Position numbers and translations under genes: made by a program. DNA of 64,000 bases from Ascidia mentula (Eukaryota > Chordata > Ascidiacea > Phlebobranchia > Ascidiidae), in contig OX387204.1 of assembly GCA_947561715.1 (NCBI GenBank), positions 7,445,001-7,509,000 of the forward strand. The letters are read 5' to 3'. Below the pieces are notes generated by a model, which was not told the DNA's origin, ran no database searches, and saw nothing but the letters and a program-made list of their open reading frames with translations. Shown here one piece after another: positions 33,828 through 46,500 of this stretch. Position 1 is the stretch's first letter. The number at the start of each line of letters is the position of its first letter.

Positions 33828-36800
33828 ATGCTAAGATTATTTTTGTTAACTTCGCTGCTCGCGATCACGGCAACAGCTGTAAATGGAGGTGGGTTGTTTT
33901 TAATTTTAAAAATTGATTAATCTTCTGATTTGCGTAAATTGGTATTTTGCTCTTTTTATCTAAAAATTACATAAAACACTTAAACCCGGTTATTTTGTTT
34001 AGATAAGTGTGACCTCATTGAAAAACACATAAGGAGTGGAAAGTTCAACGATAGTAAGTATTTCGCAACATATAACTGTTGTTATATAGGTTTATTGGCT
34101 TCACAGCCAAGGCATTCCGGTCCAGCGAGCTGCATGAAACACTAAATTTGTTACCGTTAAACTTCTTAATCATTGTGCAGAGGCCAAGTTGGTGTGCTAC
34201 AAGAACCCGTGCAAAGCAGAAGGCCCGGTTGGACGCGACGATGAATGCCCTGAGCATTGCGAATCCCACAACGGGGGCTGCTACGGAAAATTCTGTAAGT
34301 CGGACGAGCCCTTTGTTTCTACGGTTGTAAGCTTTTTTGTAGTAGACAAACAAGTAATAAAATACGAAACATTGAAACATGTCTTTAGGGCTATTAATTT
34401 TTTACCACAAGGTGGTGATGTTGCTCTACAGTGGCAAGGCGTAAACACATTTTTAACACTGGTAAACATACACAGTTGCTGTGACAAACAACGATCTAGC
34501 TAGCAAAACATCTAAGTAAGACTTCGTGAACACTATTTAGTCGTTATATTAGGTTGAAACAGCTAACTATTAAACGTGATTGGCTCCATTTCTTATGTTG
34601 GTAAATATATTTGCAGTCATTTATTTGGGTCTTTGTTTCTTAGAATTTGCTTTCCGAAGTGTTTTCTGCTGAATATCGTTGAACAAAACCTCACCGCAAT
34701 AACCTTAAAGCGTATAATTTTGCTGTCTTGAAAATATTCCATAAACTTATTATAATTGTTTGCTATTTTTCCAGTGCCGATGTCCACTCTGGAAAGTATG
34801 AATGGCAACAAAGTAGCAGGGCGGAGTTTCGGTGGAGGTAAGACTTTCTAAGGTGGTTTTAGTCACAGTGAATGTGACTTTGTTTTCTGCAATTAGTTGG
34901 AGGCGGGCTTTACCCATATCCCTCCGCTGGACTTCCCCCGATCCTGCCCCCCTTCCCCCAACCTTGTCCAAAGAAGTTCCCCGACAACTGCGGCGTCAAC
35001 CCCCACAATCCCCATTTGTTTAAACTTCTCGAGCCCCCTGTGGACATACCCTACTGCCAAAGGTAATCATTCACTTATGTTCTGTTATTCTGTGTTGAAG
35101 TGCATGTCGCAACGCAAAGGATTAAATCCACAGCTACAATGCGTCTGCTATATTAAAAGTTTACATATTGGCAATGCAATTTTTCCCCACAGCAGATACA
35201 TTTTAAGTTTGTATCTTACAACGAATAGATATACTAAAGTAACATGCCATATCCCCTCATGCACGTTAGTTGTCTTCCTAAATTAGTTATTATACCGGGA
35301 ATCGAAAACGTTAGACCGAACTGACACTAAATTACTTTTCAGAACTGCGTGTAGTAGCAGCAACCCGAGTCTGGAAAACAACAGGCTCGCTTGTCACTCA
35401 CAACCAGGTTGTTATTTCGACGTGGAGCTGGCGACCCTGAGGCAAGCAATCGGATACGGCGTCCTGCCAGGAGTCCCTACTTGTCATCTTGCTATTAGGA
35501 ACGTAGCCTTTCATCGCATCGTGCGCAACTACTTGCAAACGGTAAGTTTAAGTACGTTGCACGAAACATCTTCTTATGGTCAAAACAAATTGTGAAAAAC
35601 AACGTTGTTACATATGAAGTAATCTGGGTTCATTTCGCAGAGTGGAAAAGAGTGGAACGGGTTATACACACAGTGTTTACTCAGGCAAAACAAAGCAGAA
35701 ATCGCAGAGCCTAACCCCGGGTGTTATATGGTCGACGTATTCCGATACATCGGTATTAACCCCAAAAGAGCTGGTTGGAGAGGTAACAGTTATTTTTCAT
35801 CCCCTCTTGAATCTAATTTTCCGATTCATGTCGTATCCAGACAAAATCTTGACAAAGATAATTTCCTGTTTGTACAACGGGGTTCGGTTACGAAAATTTG
35901 ATGCAAGTTTTTTTCAAAGGCATTACATCTGACGAGTGCTCTTTCATTGGCGGTTGCTTCCGAGCTGGCCTGGGATGTTTCTACCCAGCGCGACTCCACC
36001 ACGTGAAAGTACGAGCTGGCGAAGATAGGTACAGAAATCCAACACCAATCGCACGTGATATGTATGGCCAGCCGGTGTGTCTCCCCTTAAACAAACACTC
36101 ATCGCCGGCTGATTTCCTTGATGACTACCACAATTGCCTTCAGGCTGGGTGTGTCGTCGACCCTTCAGTGACCTACCAGACCTTGTACGACCACTTGTTA
36201 AACATCACCTTAACATTGGTGCCCCAGCGCTTGCGCCAGCGGTACTACGAGCTTATTCTGGAGGGTGTGGTGGCCGCCGACAATTGGAGGTACTACCTCG
36301 AAAAACTTCAATCCGAACCACAGGGGCCCACTTATGGGTTTCCCAGCCACGGTGGAAACAATCTTGACTTACTCGCTTACTCTCTCGGTATCGGCAGGAA
36401 ACGCAATGCTGCTGCCGGAAGATATCACACGCAAAATTCTCCCCTGTCGTCGACTGGCGTTTTCCCTGGGGCTTTTCCATTCCCAAATCAACACCCAGTC
36501 TTCGGCCTCCCCGGCGGAAACCCGGCCCACCTGCCAGCATATATTCCACAGGAGCCATCTTGTCCTTACCATAACTACGACATCGGTTCTTTCTACCCTT
36601 TGAAAGGAAGCCTATCTGGATGTTGTGAGCGCTCAATCTGCTACATCCCAAGACCTGAGCTTGCTCATCAGTTCTCAGGAATCGCCCCTTATCTCTCTCA
36701 TTGGCAGAAATGGTCTGAATGCTCAGCGACCTGCGGTGGCGGACAACGTACCAGGGAACGTCGCTGCGTCTCCTACAAGCATGAAAGCTGCGGGTCCGAG

Positions 36801-37304
36801 GCCGCAACCCAGACGGAGCTGTGCAATGACCACAAGTGTCCCTATTTCGGTCCATGGGGTTCGTGGGGACCGTGCGACGCCGCCTGCGGAGGTGGAAATC
36901 AAAAACGCATGCGATCCTGCCTTCCAGAAGGTTCCAAGTGCTCTGGAAGTGGAGAGGAGAGTCAAAACTGCCGGACTGGCAATTGCCCGGACCTAAGCAC
37001 GTGGACAGCATATGGAAACTGCAGCGTATCTTGTGGAATCGGTGAAAGAAGACGTCAACGTGCATGTGTCTCAGGTGGTGCCTACGGATGTTCAGCCGTA
37101 ACAGTGGCCCTTAGTGAGACGGCGCGATGCGAGATCTTCTGCGGCAAGCCAGAAGAAATTGCTACTACCGCATGCGAATATCCCCAGTGCAAAGTGACCA
37201 AGTCTTACAGATGCGTGTATGAAGGAGGCGTCGGCCACTGCAGAGATTTCAAGCAAAGCGAAACCAAACGCTGCTACGAAAATTATTGTCGCTATTTTGG
37301 ATAA
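33828..37304 (+). CDS. Secreted trefoil-like/TSP1 protein,paralogue 3 (intact)
   Basis: Eight exons: 33828-33888, 34003-34053, 34181-34294, 34775-34837, 34897-35062, 35343-35541, 35641-35782 and 35920-37304; 2181 bases in one frame, 726 residues. Order: signal peptide (MLRLFLLTSLLAITATAVNG), a short helical exon (KCDLIEKHIRSG), a Cys exon (CPEHCESHNGGCYGKF), a Pro-rich linker, C..FPDNCG, then trefoil-like modules (QPGCYFD...LPGVPTCH; GITSDECSFIGGC). Next come a Pro/Gly-rich stretch without repeats and three TSP1 repeats (WQKWSECSATCGGG, WGSWGPCDAACGGG, WTAYGNCSVSCGIG). A tail with six or more Cys ends CYENYCRYFG. This copy serves as the reference for the family. It is presumably a secreted matrix or coat protein; function unknown. 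AATAAA at 37378-37383. Confidence 0.88.
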
Positions 37305-37377
37305 CTTATTGTCTCATTATATGTGCTATATGAACCGTTGTGCATGTCGATGTCGTTTTACTGTATATCGTGAGGTG

Positions 37378-37383
37378 AATAAA
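37378..37383 (+). promoter_or_regulatory. Poly(A) signal AATAAA of paralogue 3
   Basis: A canonical hexamer 74 bases after the stop codon. Confidence 0.65.
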
Positions 37384-39380
37384 CATATGTTGCATAGAAT
37401 TTCATGATGCGAACTTTTTCCAATGAGACGTTCAGCTTGTCAAAGTTTGACGATGCCACTGCAATGTTTACAGAGCGACCCATCCTTTTATGCGTGCCAC
37501 ACGCGCTGATACGCGGTCGCAATAAATCCGGTAATTCCCACGGATTTCCAGTAATTGCGGCAAAGCTTAAATGCTTCCTGTTCCATTTTGGCAGTAGAAA
37601 CTATGATGCCAGCACTTTTGATTAGAATCTAAAATATTTCGTACCATCTGTTAAACCAAAACAAAGAATCTGTGTATTACGGGCAATTGAATGAGCGATC
37701 AAACTACGAAATAAATATTTAGCTTACAAGATTGTGTTACGCATGGATTTGTTTGTAACATGTTTTCGTGAAACAGGAAAATCAGAATCGTATGAGGTGT
37801 TGCTACGGATCACTTAACAAGCAAGTTGAGCACTTGATTACCACCGAAATGCGTTTGTTGACGCGTCTTGCTGAGAAAAATGTTCCGCTTCGTTTGTTCC
37901 AGGGCATTTTTTATCCTGTTACGTTTTTTGGACTTTTTGTTAAGCGTTGCGCAACCGTACTGCGAGTTGATGCAACATTGAAAAATATGTTGAGAAACCA
38001 CTCTGGCACAATCGTACGTAGGACATTACGACACGTTGTTCCTCTTTTGTCAACATAAAAGCACCCAAATAGCAGTTTAACTGCTTATGCAGCAAAACTA
38101 AACCAAAATACTGTAAGGGGAATCCTGCTTAACTGAAAGTCATGCGGTTTGAAGTTGGTTGTGATCTTAGCGACATCCGTGCTTGCCTGGCACTTCCCAG
38201 CCCTCGAGGTACTTTCCGTGAATGTCAGCGGATAAATCGTTTCACTGTTCCGAAACACAAGCGGACGAAAGTCTAACAAAAGGACCTTCACAGACAATTG
38301 GAGCGAGACTCGCGGGACATGTGGTTAGCGATCGGGTTTGTGTGCTTGCCGAGGATCATCTTCCAGCAACTGCCTGATTTCAACCCATTTTAAGCCGGTT
38401 AGCTCGTCGATTTACGACAAGTGTTCGAGCGGGAGCCAATCATTTGGCTGCGTCATCGGATTTTGTGACGATGAAGTGACGCGACCGTGTTTCGTTCAAC
38501 AACAGTCCCAATCGCCTTTGCATTAGTTGTTACTATCGACGACACTGTTGATATATGTCGTTAGCGGTATTCAGCGGTTTTCAAAGGCGCTGCTTTCCGA
38601 CGTTAGCCCATCGCTGAGGTCGATGAGGGCACTCACTGCATTCCGTACGAGTTAGTCGCATTTCCTGCATTTTAACTCGACAATCATGGTCCAGACGGAC
38701 TCAAAATGATGTTCTCTGTAATAGCACATCCTTCATTACGTTGCGAAATTTCCTCAAGCGACATAGATCGTTGTTTGAAATGTTTACAGCCGTGTTCTGT
38801 GTATACTATGTACACAATCTCAAACGCGTGGGCGAGGAACAATAGGAACAATTTTATTTTTACAGTTTGACCGCCACGATTCCAACATCTTGGGAATCAG
38901 AAAAAAGGGCTTATTTTTCGATTGACGAAATAGACCAAAGCAAATATACGTAACGCTTCCAACATAGAATTTCTTCCCAATATGGGTTTGTCGGCGGTAA
39001 TAAAACTGGATATTCTTGGTGTATGACGAAACAGTATTGGCAACGTTTCTAAGTAACGCTCGTAAGTAGGACAGAACGAACAAAACTTGTATTGTTTACG
39101 GACACAGTTATAAACGTGTCTGTCATTCTCAAACCACACGCCCATAGACGTTAGAGCTTTTAAAAAAAGACCCAATAGTTGATTTGCATTCCTTGGAAAA
39201 TACCACCAAGCAGGGAATTGGAAATTGAATTCTGGTTGCGACAACAGGGAAATGCCAAACCAGTGGCCAAGTCTATAATTGTCGCAGGGGATTTGTCCCA
39301 TTGCTTCACGCCAGTAAATTCAACTATGGGATCCAAGAGTAAAAGACATCCAAATTCGCCATGCCAACATCGTGAAACAT

Positions 39381-39757
39381 GTTGATTGGTCAATGGCCTC
39401 GCAATTGGGGCGGGGCCAAACGCATTCTCGGTAAAGAAAACGATCGCCTTTATTTCGCAAGCGGGAAATTGCGGCCCTGAAAGTGGCAGATTGTCACAAT
39501 TACGTCCTTGCTGCAGATAGCGGCGTCCACGTGTTTGCCCGCTACTGATACTCGGCCAGCCGTTATCACCCCGTGCGCGCAACGTTGCACCAATACAAAA
39601 CCTTGCTGACGAACTACAGCCCGATAGTTGTGAAATCGCCCCGGTTGTTCTACAAGCCTTGCGTCAAATGCCTGAGCACACATTGATGATGGTTCTTCTT
39701 TAATCATTTTATTTGCGTATTCCCGCCATCTGACGTCACCGGCGCTCGAGTGACGTA
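39381..39757. promoter_or_regulatory. Promoter-like cluster: CCAAT,GC box,CRE
   Basis: TTGATTGGTCAATGG (39382-39396) contains CCAAT-type sites on both strands. GGGGCGGGGCC at 39407-39417 is an Sp1/KLF-type GC box. TGACGTCA at 39731-39738 is a full CRE and GAGTGACGTAG follows at 39748-39758. No gene start was confirmed nearby, so the role is inference. Confidence 0.3.
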
Positions 39758-41224
39758 GTTTTTGCCGGTGCTTGTTTGTTCCAGCGGCACCAAGTCTGCG
39801 TTTTGCTGTTATACAATCATCTGCGTATTGGGTTTGCGCATCTCAACATATGGGTTGCGAAATGCTCAATTACCTGTTTTTGTATTCGGCGAAAGCAAGC
39901 ATGGCAAGGTTTCGCCAGATTACCACATCCTAATTACCAAATTATGGTGACTAATGCCTATTAGGACAGTCAAGTTTCCTGAAACAATTTAATTTTTTTC
40001 ATCTAAACATCCTGTTACACCCTATGATATATCGTGAGGTCAATGTGATAACATGATCTCAATTGTGCAACAGGAACTGGCTTTAAAAACTACAATAGCC
40101 CGCCGTCGTTCTCTGGCTTTAGGGCCAAGATCAACTTACAGTGAAATAGATGAAATTGGTGCCGATTGGAGCGCGGCGGTTTTGCCGACAACTACAAACA
40201 CCGGGTTGCCTCATTCACTCCATTACGTCATATTGCGAGTCATGAGGTAGAAGCGACGATGACAAGGTAACACACTTATGTGCGTTGGCGATGTTTTCGG
40301 ATGAGCCCCCAAATCGGTTAAATATAGGACGAGAGAAAACACTTCACGAGGTTCCGGAAGGTTCTGGCATTATGTTACACAAAACAAAATTTCCTTTTTA
40401 CTTAAATTCAGATGAGGTCAACGACACAGGTGGAAGTCACATAGAATTTTATTCGTGCTCGTACGAAAACACACTGCAGGAGATAAAGGTTATATATCGT
40501 GTGAAAAATAGTTCTAGCCCAAGAAGTCACAAGGCCCAACTACGCACGTTCAAATACTTTGCAAGTCGTTGGCCTCAAGAGAAGCAATATTGTGAGCTAA
40601 AAGTAAATTGCTTTCTGTCACGAAAAGACCAATGGCTTTTTCGCGACATTTTTTGAACGTAACTAAGTTTAGTGCATTTTCGCTGAGAGTATAAAAAATA
40701 TCTCATTGGTAAAGTGCTGGCAGGACTCGAATGGCTGGATTGTTCCTACCTAAACACTTTGCCCGATGTTATATTTCCAGTCACGCCGACGGGGTTCTGG
40801 ACACTTTTCGGTATTAGTAATTTCCTTTTTTGTCTTGCACTAAGATTTGAGGTTTGTGAAACGCAAGAAACAACATTGATTGTATATTTAAACGTATTTT
40901 TATTGAAACATTTCAACGCCAACACAAGCAACCAAATAAGCAATACGTAGAAAAACCCTTTTCTGCGCAGTTATGTTTATAGTTGTACGAGTGACTCGAA
41001 TAAATAAAATTAAAAGAAAGAATAAATAAATAAACGCATTCACGCGTGAACAAAAAAAAGGAAAAATGGAAGATACTGGTAGCACCACAACTGGGAAGGT
41101 AAAATAGAAAAATAAATAACAGTAACCGATATACAGTAGAAGTACAAAATATGGGCAGTGTGGAAAAAAGTAATTAACATATATGAAGTGATTACCGTGG
41201 AACAAAAAAGCACAAGATAAAAGC

Positions 41225-43517
41225 TTACAAAGGAACAAAACTGAATTGCGCGGGCTTGTCGGCTTTGTTGAACAGTCTGACTTTCGTTTCCATTTTGCCG
41301 TATTTAAACTCGACCCGGTAGTTCTTCAGAACTGCCCGAAAGAGCAAATCCATCTCTTGCTCGGCGACTCTTCTTCCTGGACACTGGCGAGCTCCGTGTC
41401 CAAAAGGCGTGAATGTGAATTGCTCAGTACATCTGAATGACAAAGCACGTCGTTAGGATTTAAATTGCTTTGACTCACCGCCAGAAACACACAAGTTTGA
41501 AGACCATAAACCTAATATGTTTTCACAACCGCACGTTTTTACCACAATCCATTGTTTCATAGAAATTTACCTGTTCGGGGAATTTCTGTCCATCCATCGT
41601 TCGGGCAAGAACTCATCCCCCTTGGGGAAATACTTCTCATCTTTCAAGTTCATGAGATGCGAGGTGTAGCGCACTGTTGTCCCCTTCGGCACATTGTAAC
41701 CAGATAGCACCAGGTCTTTGCTGGTCTTGCGCATGTTTGCGTAAGTCAACGGGTTAAGGCGAAGTGATTCCCAAATGCACGCCTTCAGGTATTTGGAGAA
41801 TTCGGTCGTGTGCACTTTCATTGGGCAACCACCTGTTGTCGCCTCCTCGTCTTCGCTCTCCAATAGATTGCGCAAGTGCTCCTGGTGTTTCGGATTCGCC
41901 GAAAGGTGGTAAAGAGTGAAAATTGCCGCGCTGGCAGTTGTATCAATCCCACCAGCCAACAACTCCAAACACACAGTGAGCGCCTCGTCTCGGGTGAGCG
42001 ATTTGTTGTTTATTACGTGTTCGAGCAGGCTGTCTGGAATGTCACTGTCTTTCTTCTCCGAGCCTCGTTGCGTGATCTCTTTCAGCTTTCTGCGAAGGAT
42101 AATAGCTTACATTACAAATGCAGCCAAACGGCAATACTTTGCTCAAGGCTATTCATGCATTCGTTATATGTTTTTCCCAGGCCCTAAAGTGTTGCGTTAC
42201 CTGTCAACGAAAAGCCCGGCATATTTAAACTCGTCGCGTTGGCACTGGCGGAAAACCTGCCAGTCTTTGGTGTTGAAAATCTTCCAAGTGGGTACGCCGA
42301 ACGTGAGACGGGCACCGTAGTCGAAAAAAATATCCATGCATTCTCGAAGCTTCTCCGCCCATGGGTTGACTTTTTCTTGCGAGTTTTCAAGCAATCCGAG
42401 TCTGCAATGGCAAATTAATTAGCATATAATTTCAAGTACTACGGAAGGGCAAACTTTTGTAAAATAAATCTATGGCAGTTGTGCCCGCAGACTTAACATT
42501 TAAAGTGTTTACCTTGTATCCAAGAGGACAACGGCGATAGATTCGAGAGCCCAGCGGTTGAGCCATTGTTCGAAATTGTTGATTTCGCCCGTTTGCTGAT
42601 CTCTAGTCCTCTTCATGTGCGACATAAAGTCGTCCGTGACCTCACTTTGTGCCTTGCGGAATTTGGTAACAATGTGCATTGGAGAGATAGCGGGGTTTAT
42701 GGCGTTCCGGTTGCGCAACCATTCGACGCCTGTTTTTAGAGAAAAGACGAGATTTGAAATAGCTGCAAGATTTATAGGTGTAGTCTCCTCAAACACCGCA
42801 AATGCCAGTACGTACCTTGCATGGCTGTGATTCCCACTGGGAGATTTTCTTGGTGTCGGCATTTCACGATTGCCTCGAGGTGCGGACGGCAAGGTGTTTT
42901 TCCTTCGTTTTGTACAACAACCCGGATGTCTTTGGGGTCGGAAATGTACAAGAACTCTTCGCTCATTAATTTCTCGCGGAAGATTTTTCCGTAACTGACA
43001 ATAAAGTAAACATTGTTTTAGAAAAAGTTTGGCTTTTTCGGTGTTTTTCTGCACCGGTTTGGTATGCTTACTTGTTGTGGCGATCTTGCAAGGCCTTGTG
43101 GAACATTTTCGGCGAAAACTTTCCCAGAGGAGTGTAATCCAGCGCAGACCCAAAAAAGAAGATACCACGTGGTCCGGGAATAGCGGAATAACTTTTCGTC
43201 TGCGGTACAGAAGTTTCGTTCATCTGTAGCATCTCCTTCAACTTGCCGCATTTCTCCAACGCCGGGCGCAACAAATCCTTTGCAACCTCGTTTAATCTGC
43301 GATGAGGGATGCGCCTCAGGCTCGTCGCATCTGAGCTCGCAAACGTTGCGCTGGCCCTGCGTCTCTTTTGACATATATTCGTCGATTGAGCTGTCATGTT
43401 TGGTCCTGAAGATTCGTCGGGGACATTGTCCCTGATGGTTCGCAGGCCTCTGTTTATTAGTTTCAACGTGTTGCATTTACCCGCGCATCTGCGGAGTACT
43501 TGAGTCGGGATCGTCAT
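41225..43517 (-). CDS. Mitochondrial-clan cytochrome P450
   Basis: Six exons on the minus strand: 43072-43517, 42816-42994, 42513-42729, 42201-42401, 41571-42089 and 41225-41432; 1770 bases in frame, 589 residues. The start is followed by an Arg-rich leader (MTIPTQVLRRCAGKC...) typical of a mitochondrial presequence, then the PGPRG hinge, GVEWLRNRNAINPAI (helix C region), AGGIDTT (I helix, oxygen activation), ESLR (the ExxR motif), PERWM and the heme-binding FTPFGHGARQCPGRR with its Cys ligand. The RR after the Cys-x-Gly fits the mitochondrial clan (CYP11/24/27 relatives) that takes electrons from ferredoxin. The leader of about 110 residues before PGPRG is longer than usual. The substrate cannot be told from sequence. 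Confidence 0.92.
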
Positions 43518-46500
43518 TGTTTAGTCCAACAGTGCAAAGAAACTTATTACTTTTTGTTATCTGAAAATACGACAAAATGTTAATACACATTGAGAGTAAC
43601 AACCCCTCCCGAATGCGCTGCGCATTCGCTGCACCTTCGTGTCGACTCTGACGCCGCTTATTTTGTGAGAACCTTAAACGGCATCGACTTATATACGCTA
43701 TACGCCTGAAGAAAAAGTTTTTTTGTCGCCCCCGCAATACGTCATTCACCGGTAGACGTTTGACAAAACTTTTACCGTCAGATAAGGATTACGTAGATCG
43801 GCGCACACAATCATTTTCGACGGGCAAAAAACACAATAACACGTGACAAGCTAAAACACGGGACGGGAGCGGGTCGGCGCGGAAAGGATTTGCTGCCGCC
43901 CAACGTGGGTCGAATCACGGCGACTCTTTTCTCCCCAAAATTAAAATAACAGTTAAAACGGGCGGACTGTCTCCATTTTTGCGCACCTTTGTAAGATAAC
44001 CGTTTCCGCTTCAGATGACCAGAGGTTCTTGACCCAGAAACTCACACGGGCAAACTGTTTTAAGACGCTCGTCATCCTGCGAAAGGGGGATTTATCGGAC
44101 CCTAACTTGTACGTTTTGCGTGAAGCGAATTCACTAAGTATAGATAAGATTTTGCGTCAGACTATTTTACATGCCAAGGAAATCGGAGATACCTAACCTT
44201 TTCGAACTAAATCTGTCGAGCCACAAGGGTCTATTGCGACAACGATTTCAACACAAGTTTCGCTTCCCTGTTGTTAACGAAAGTACTAGAACTTATTTTC
44301 ACAAAATACAACTTTAAAAGGGGCATTAGCCGCTAACAGATTGTCCCATAACCCACAAACCGTGTCTGATGTGCACAGACATCTGACCACCGCTCGTCAC
44401 GTTGAAATCTATTTTTAGAAACTGTAACGACGGAGAATGTCCAATTAAAATCGCCAACATTCGGACGCAAATTACCGTAGTGGCTACCTTGCAATCTACC
44501 ATATCGTGATTGCATACCCCGCATCGCTGACGAGGGTAAACAGCTTGTTGTGATTGCTGCCTCCCGAATGCAGCCGAACTTCTGCGGTCTTTTCTGCAGC
44601 ATTTTGTCTACCCTAATTAGCCTCGCAGTGGGCCAAATCGCGTCACTTTAGTTAAAAAGGGATTTTGGCTGTTGTTTATCATTGGCCAAAACCACGTGCA
44701 AAATGCTATCTGAGAGAATCCTGCCACATGAACAGGCTGTGGTATGTTAATGCGATAATAACTCGTCCAAAAATAGCGTATTTATTTCTTAATATTGAAC
44801 TAATGATAACTTGTAGGCATGCCGATGGCAATCATTTTAGTGCCATTGCCGCTTCCCCAAATTGTTACATTCTCGGGGAGACTGGCTTCGCGCCCAATGT
44901 GTGACCGAGGGAATATTATGTGGTTTCGTAATTGCTTTTGAGGGTGAATCGGAAAAACACGATCGCACACAAACGTCACCAAAACTGTGCGTCACTTGGG
45001 GATGCGATTTGTTTTCACCATGACGCCAGCCACGACTGTTTTTAACGCCACACGGGATCACTGAAAACATAAAGCATTTAACTATTTCGTTGCTTTCCTG
45101 TTTACTAGCCGTTAGGAAGACAGTGGGTTAATAGCCTTGGGAACGACGTCTGGCGTAAATGTGGTCATCATTGTTTTGGTCGAGTTATCGCAAACAGCAT
45201 CGAAATAAGTTTGGTTATACAACGATTCGTCAATTCTCACCACTTTACTTTCAGGCACACAGTGCGTTTTCTTAAATCTCCATTCACATTAAAAGCCTCT
45301 GTAAACAAATCGACAGCATCTAGTTTTGGTCACGCCCAATGCCATTGTCGTGAAGTATGCTTGAGTCAACGGCTGCGTCACCGTGTTGGCCGATATTCAC
45401 ACAATACGACCGCATAGGTTTACGCCAACGATCGCGCCGAAGATTTCATCACTTCCAAAAAGATCGGATTTAGCGCAACCCACAACGGCAGTCTGGAGAG
45501 CTTGGTCTGGTGCTTAAACTTTCTTCTCAAACTTGGCGGCGATATCTCATGGAGTAGGTTTAGTTAAAGGCAGCATAACAATTCCTTGTCGTTTCAAAAA
45601 ACAATAGCATATCGTGTTGAATTCACGGGACCAAGGAAATGTATCAAGGTATTGTCCTAAAACGAAATCAATGTTCAACCACTTCTAATGTCAATAGCAC
45701 TCGGTGTTTGACGAAGTTCGTCAAAAGACCAGAGCGCATAATATTTTCGCCGCGCCAACTACAAACTTCCGTCTCAAACAAATGGAACCAAGCCCCAAAC
45801 GTCAGCGACAAACCAAAATTGCCACCTGATAATACAAATCAATTGGGCACAATTTACCCCTGCTTGTAAATATGTGCTCGCGTGACCAACGCCACTAAGA
45901 ACCCTGCCACAATCTACCACAAAACCTTTTTCCTAAACACGAGAAAGGTGTTGTAATGCCCCTTAATGCTGACTGGGTACGTGCACTATTGCTCATAGCT
46001 CTTGGGAGTTATTTGTCTCGTAAACATTGTCAAATCGCTTGTTTACTCCAGTAAGGCTTTGTGCTTCTCTATATTCGGACAATAATCGCCGAAAGCTCGG
46101 AGATGCTTTTTCGCCAAACTACCTCATCTTGGGACTAATATTTCCTTCCAAAGGAATGTGACGCATTGGGGGTTGAGTCAGTTTCCACTGGTCGGGAAAC
46201 ACCTTGGAAACCGTGTAAAATCTTCCAATTGATGCCAAAGTATCAAATTACTTCCGTCGTTGAAAGTCTGTAAACAGACTGTCTAGCTACGTAAGGAATT
46301 TTTCGGAAAAACAAAACACTATTGCACCATACAAGTTACCACTAAAAGCCAAATTGTACCGATGATTACAGCTGCCTACCAGTTTCGTTATGTCTCATGA
46401 TTACAATTGCTTTCAACCTTGATATTCTCTCGCAGGTAACAACACACTTTTTACGGGCCACTGACTTCCTACCCTGATGTTACCATTCTGATTGGACACA

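Larger units (their letters stand above)
37305..41224. other. 3.9-kb region without a recognised gene
   Basis: Open frames exist on both strands (plus 37768-38055, 40053-40247 and 40285-40653; minus 38897-39301 and 39160-39582) but none matches a family I know or forms a spliced model. The frame ATLKNMLRN at about 37.97 kb faintly resembles exon 2 of the trefoil/TSP1 family and may be a relic. A promoter-like cluster at 39381-39757 is listed separately. The AATAAA for the P450 (minus) is at 40899-40904. Confidence 0.4.

Noticed and set aside
36253-37065. 270-codon minus-strand open frame
   Set aside because: It is antisense to the conserved TSP1 exon of paralogue 3 and is a shadow of its codon bias.
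38897-39582. Two overlapping minus-strand frames of 134 and 140 codons
   Set aside because: I see no recognised domain, no splice support and no agreement between the frames; kept only as a note in the intergenic entry.
40053-40653. Two successive plus-strand open frames that look mildly protein-like
   Set aside because: No family match, and no donor/acceptor pair joined them in phase.
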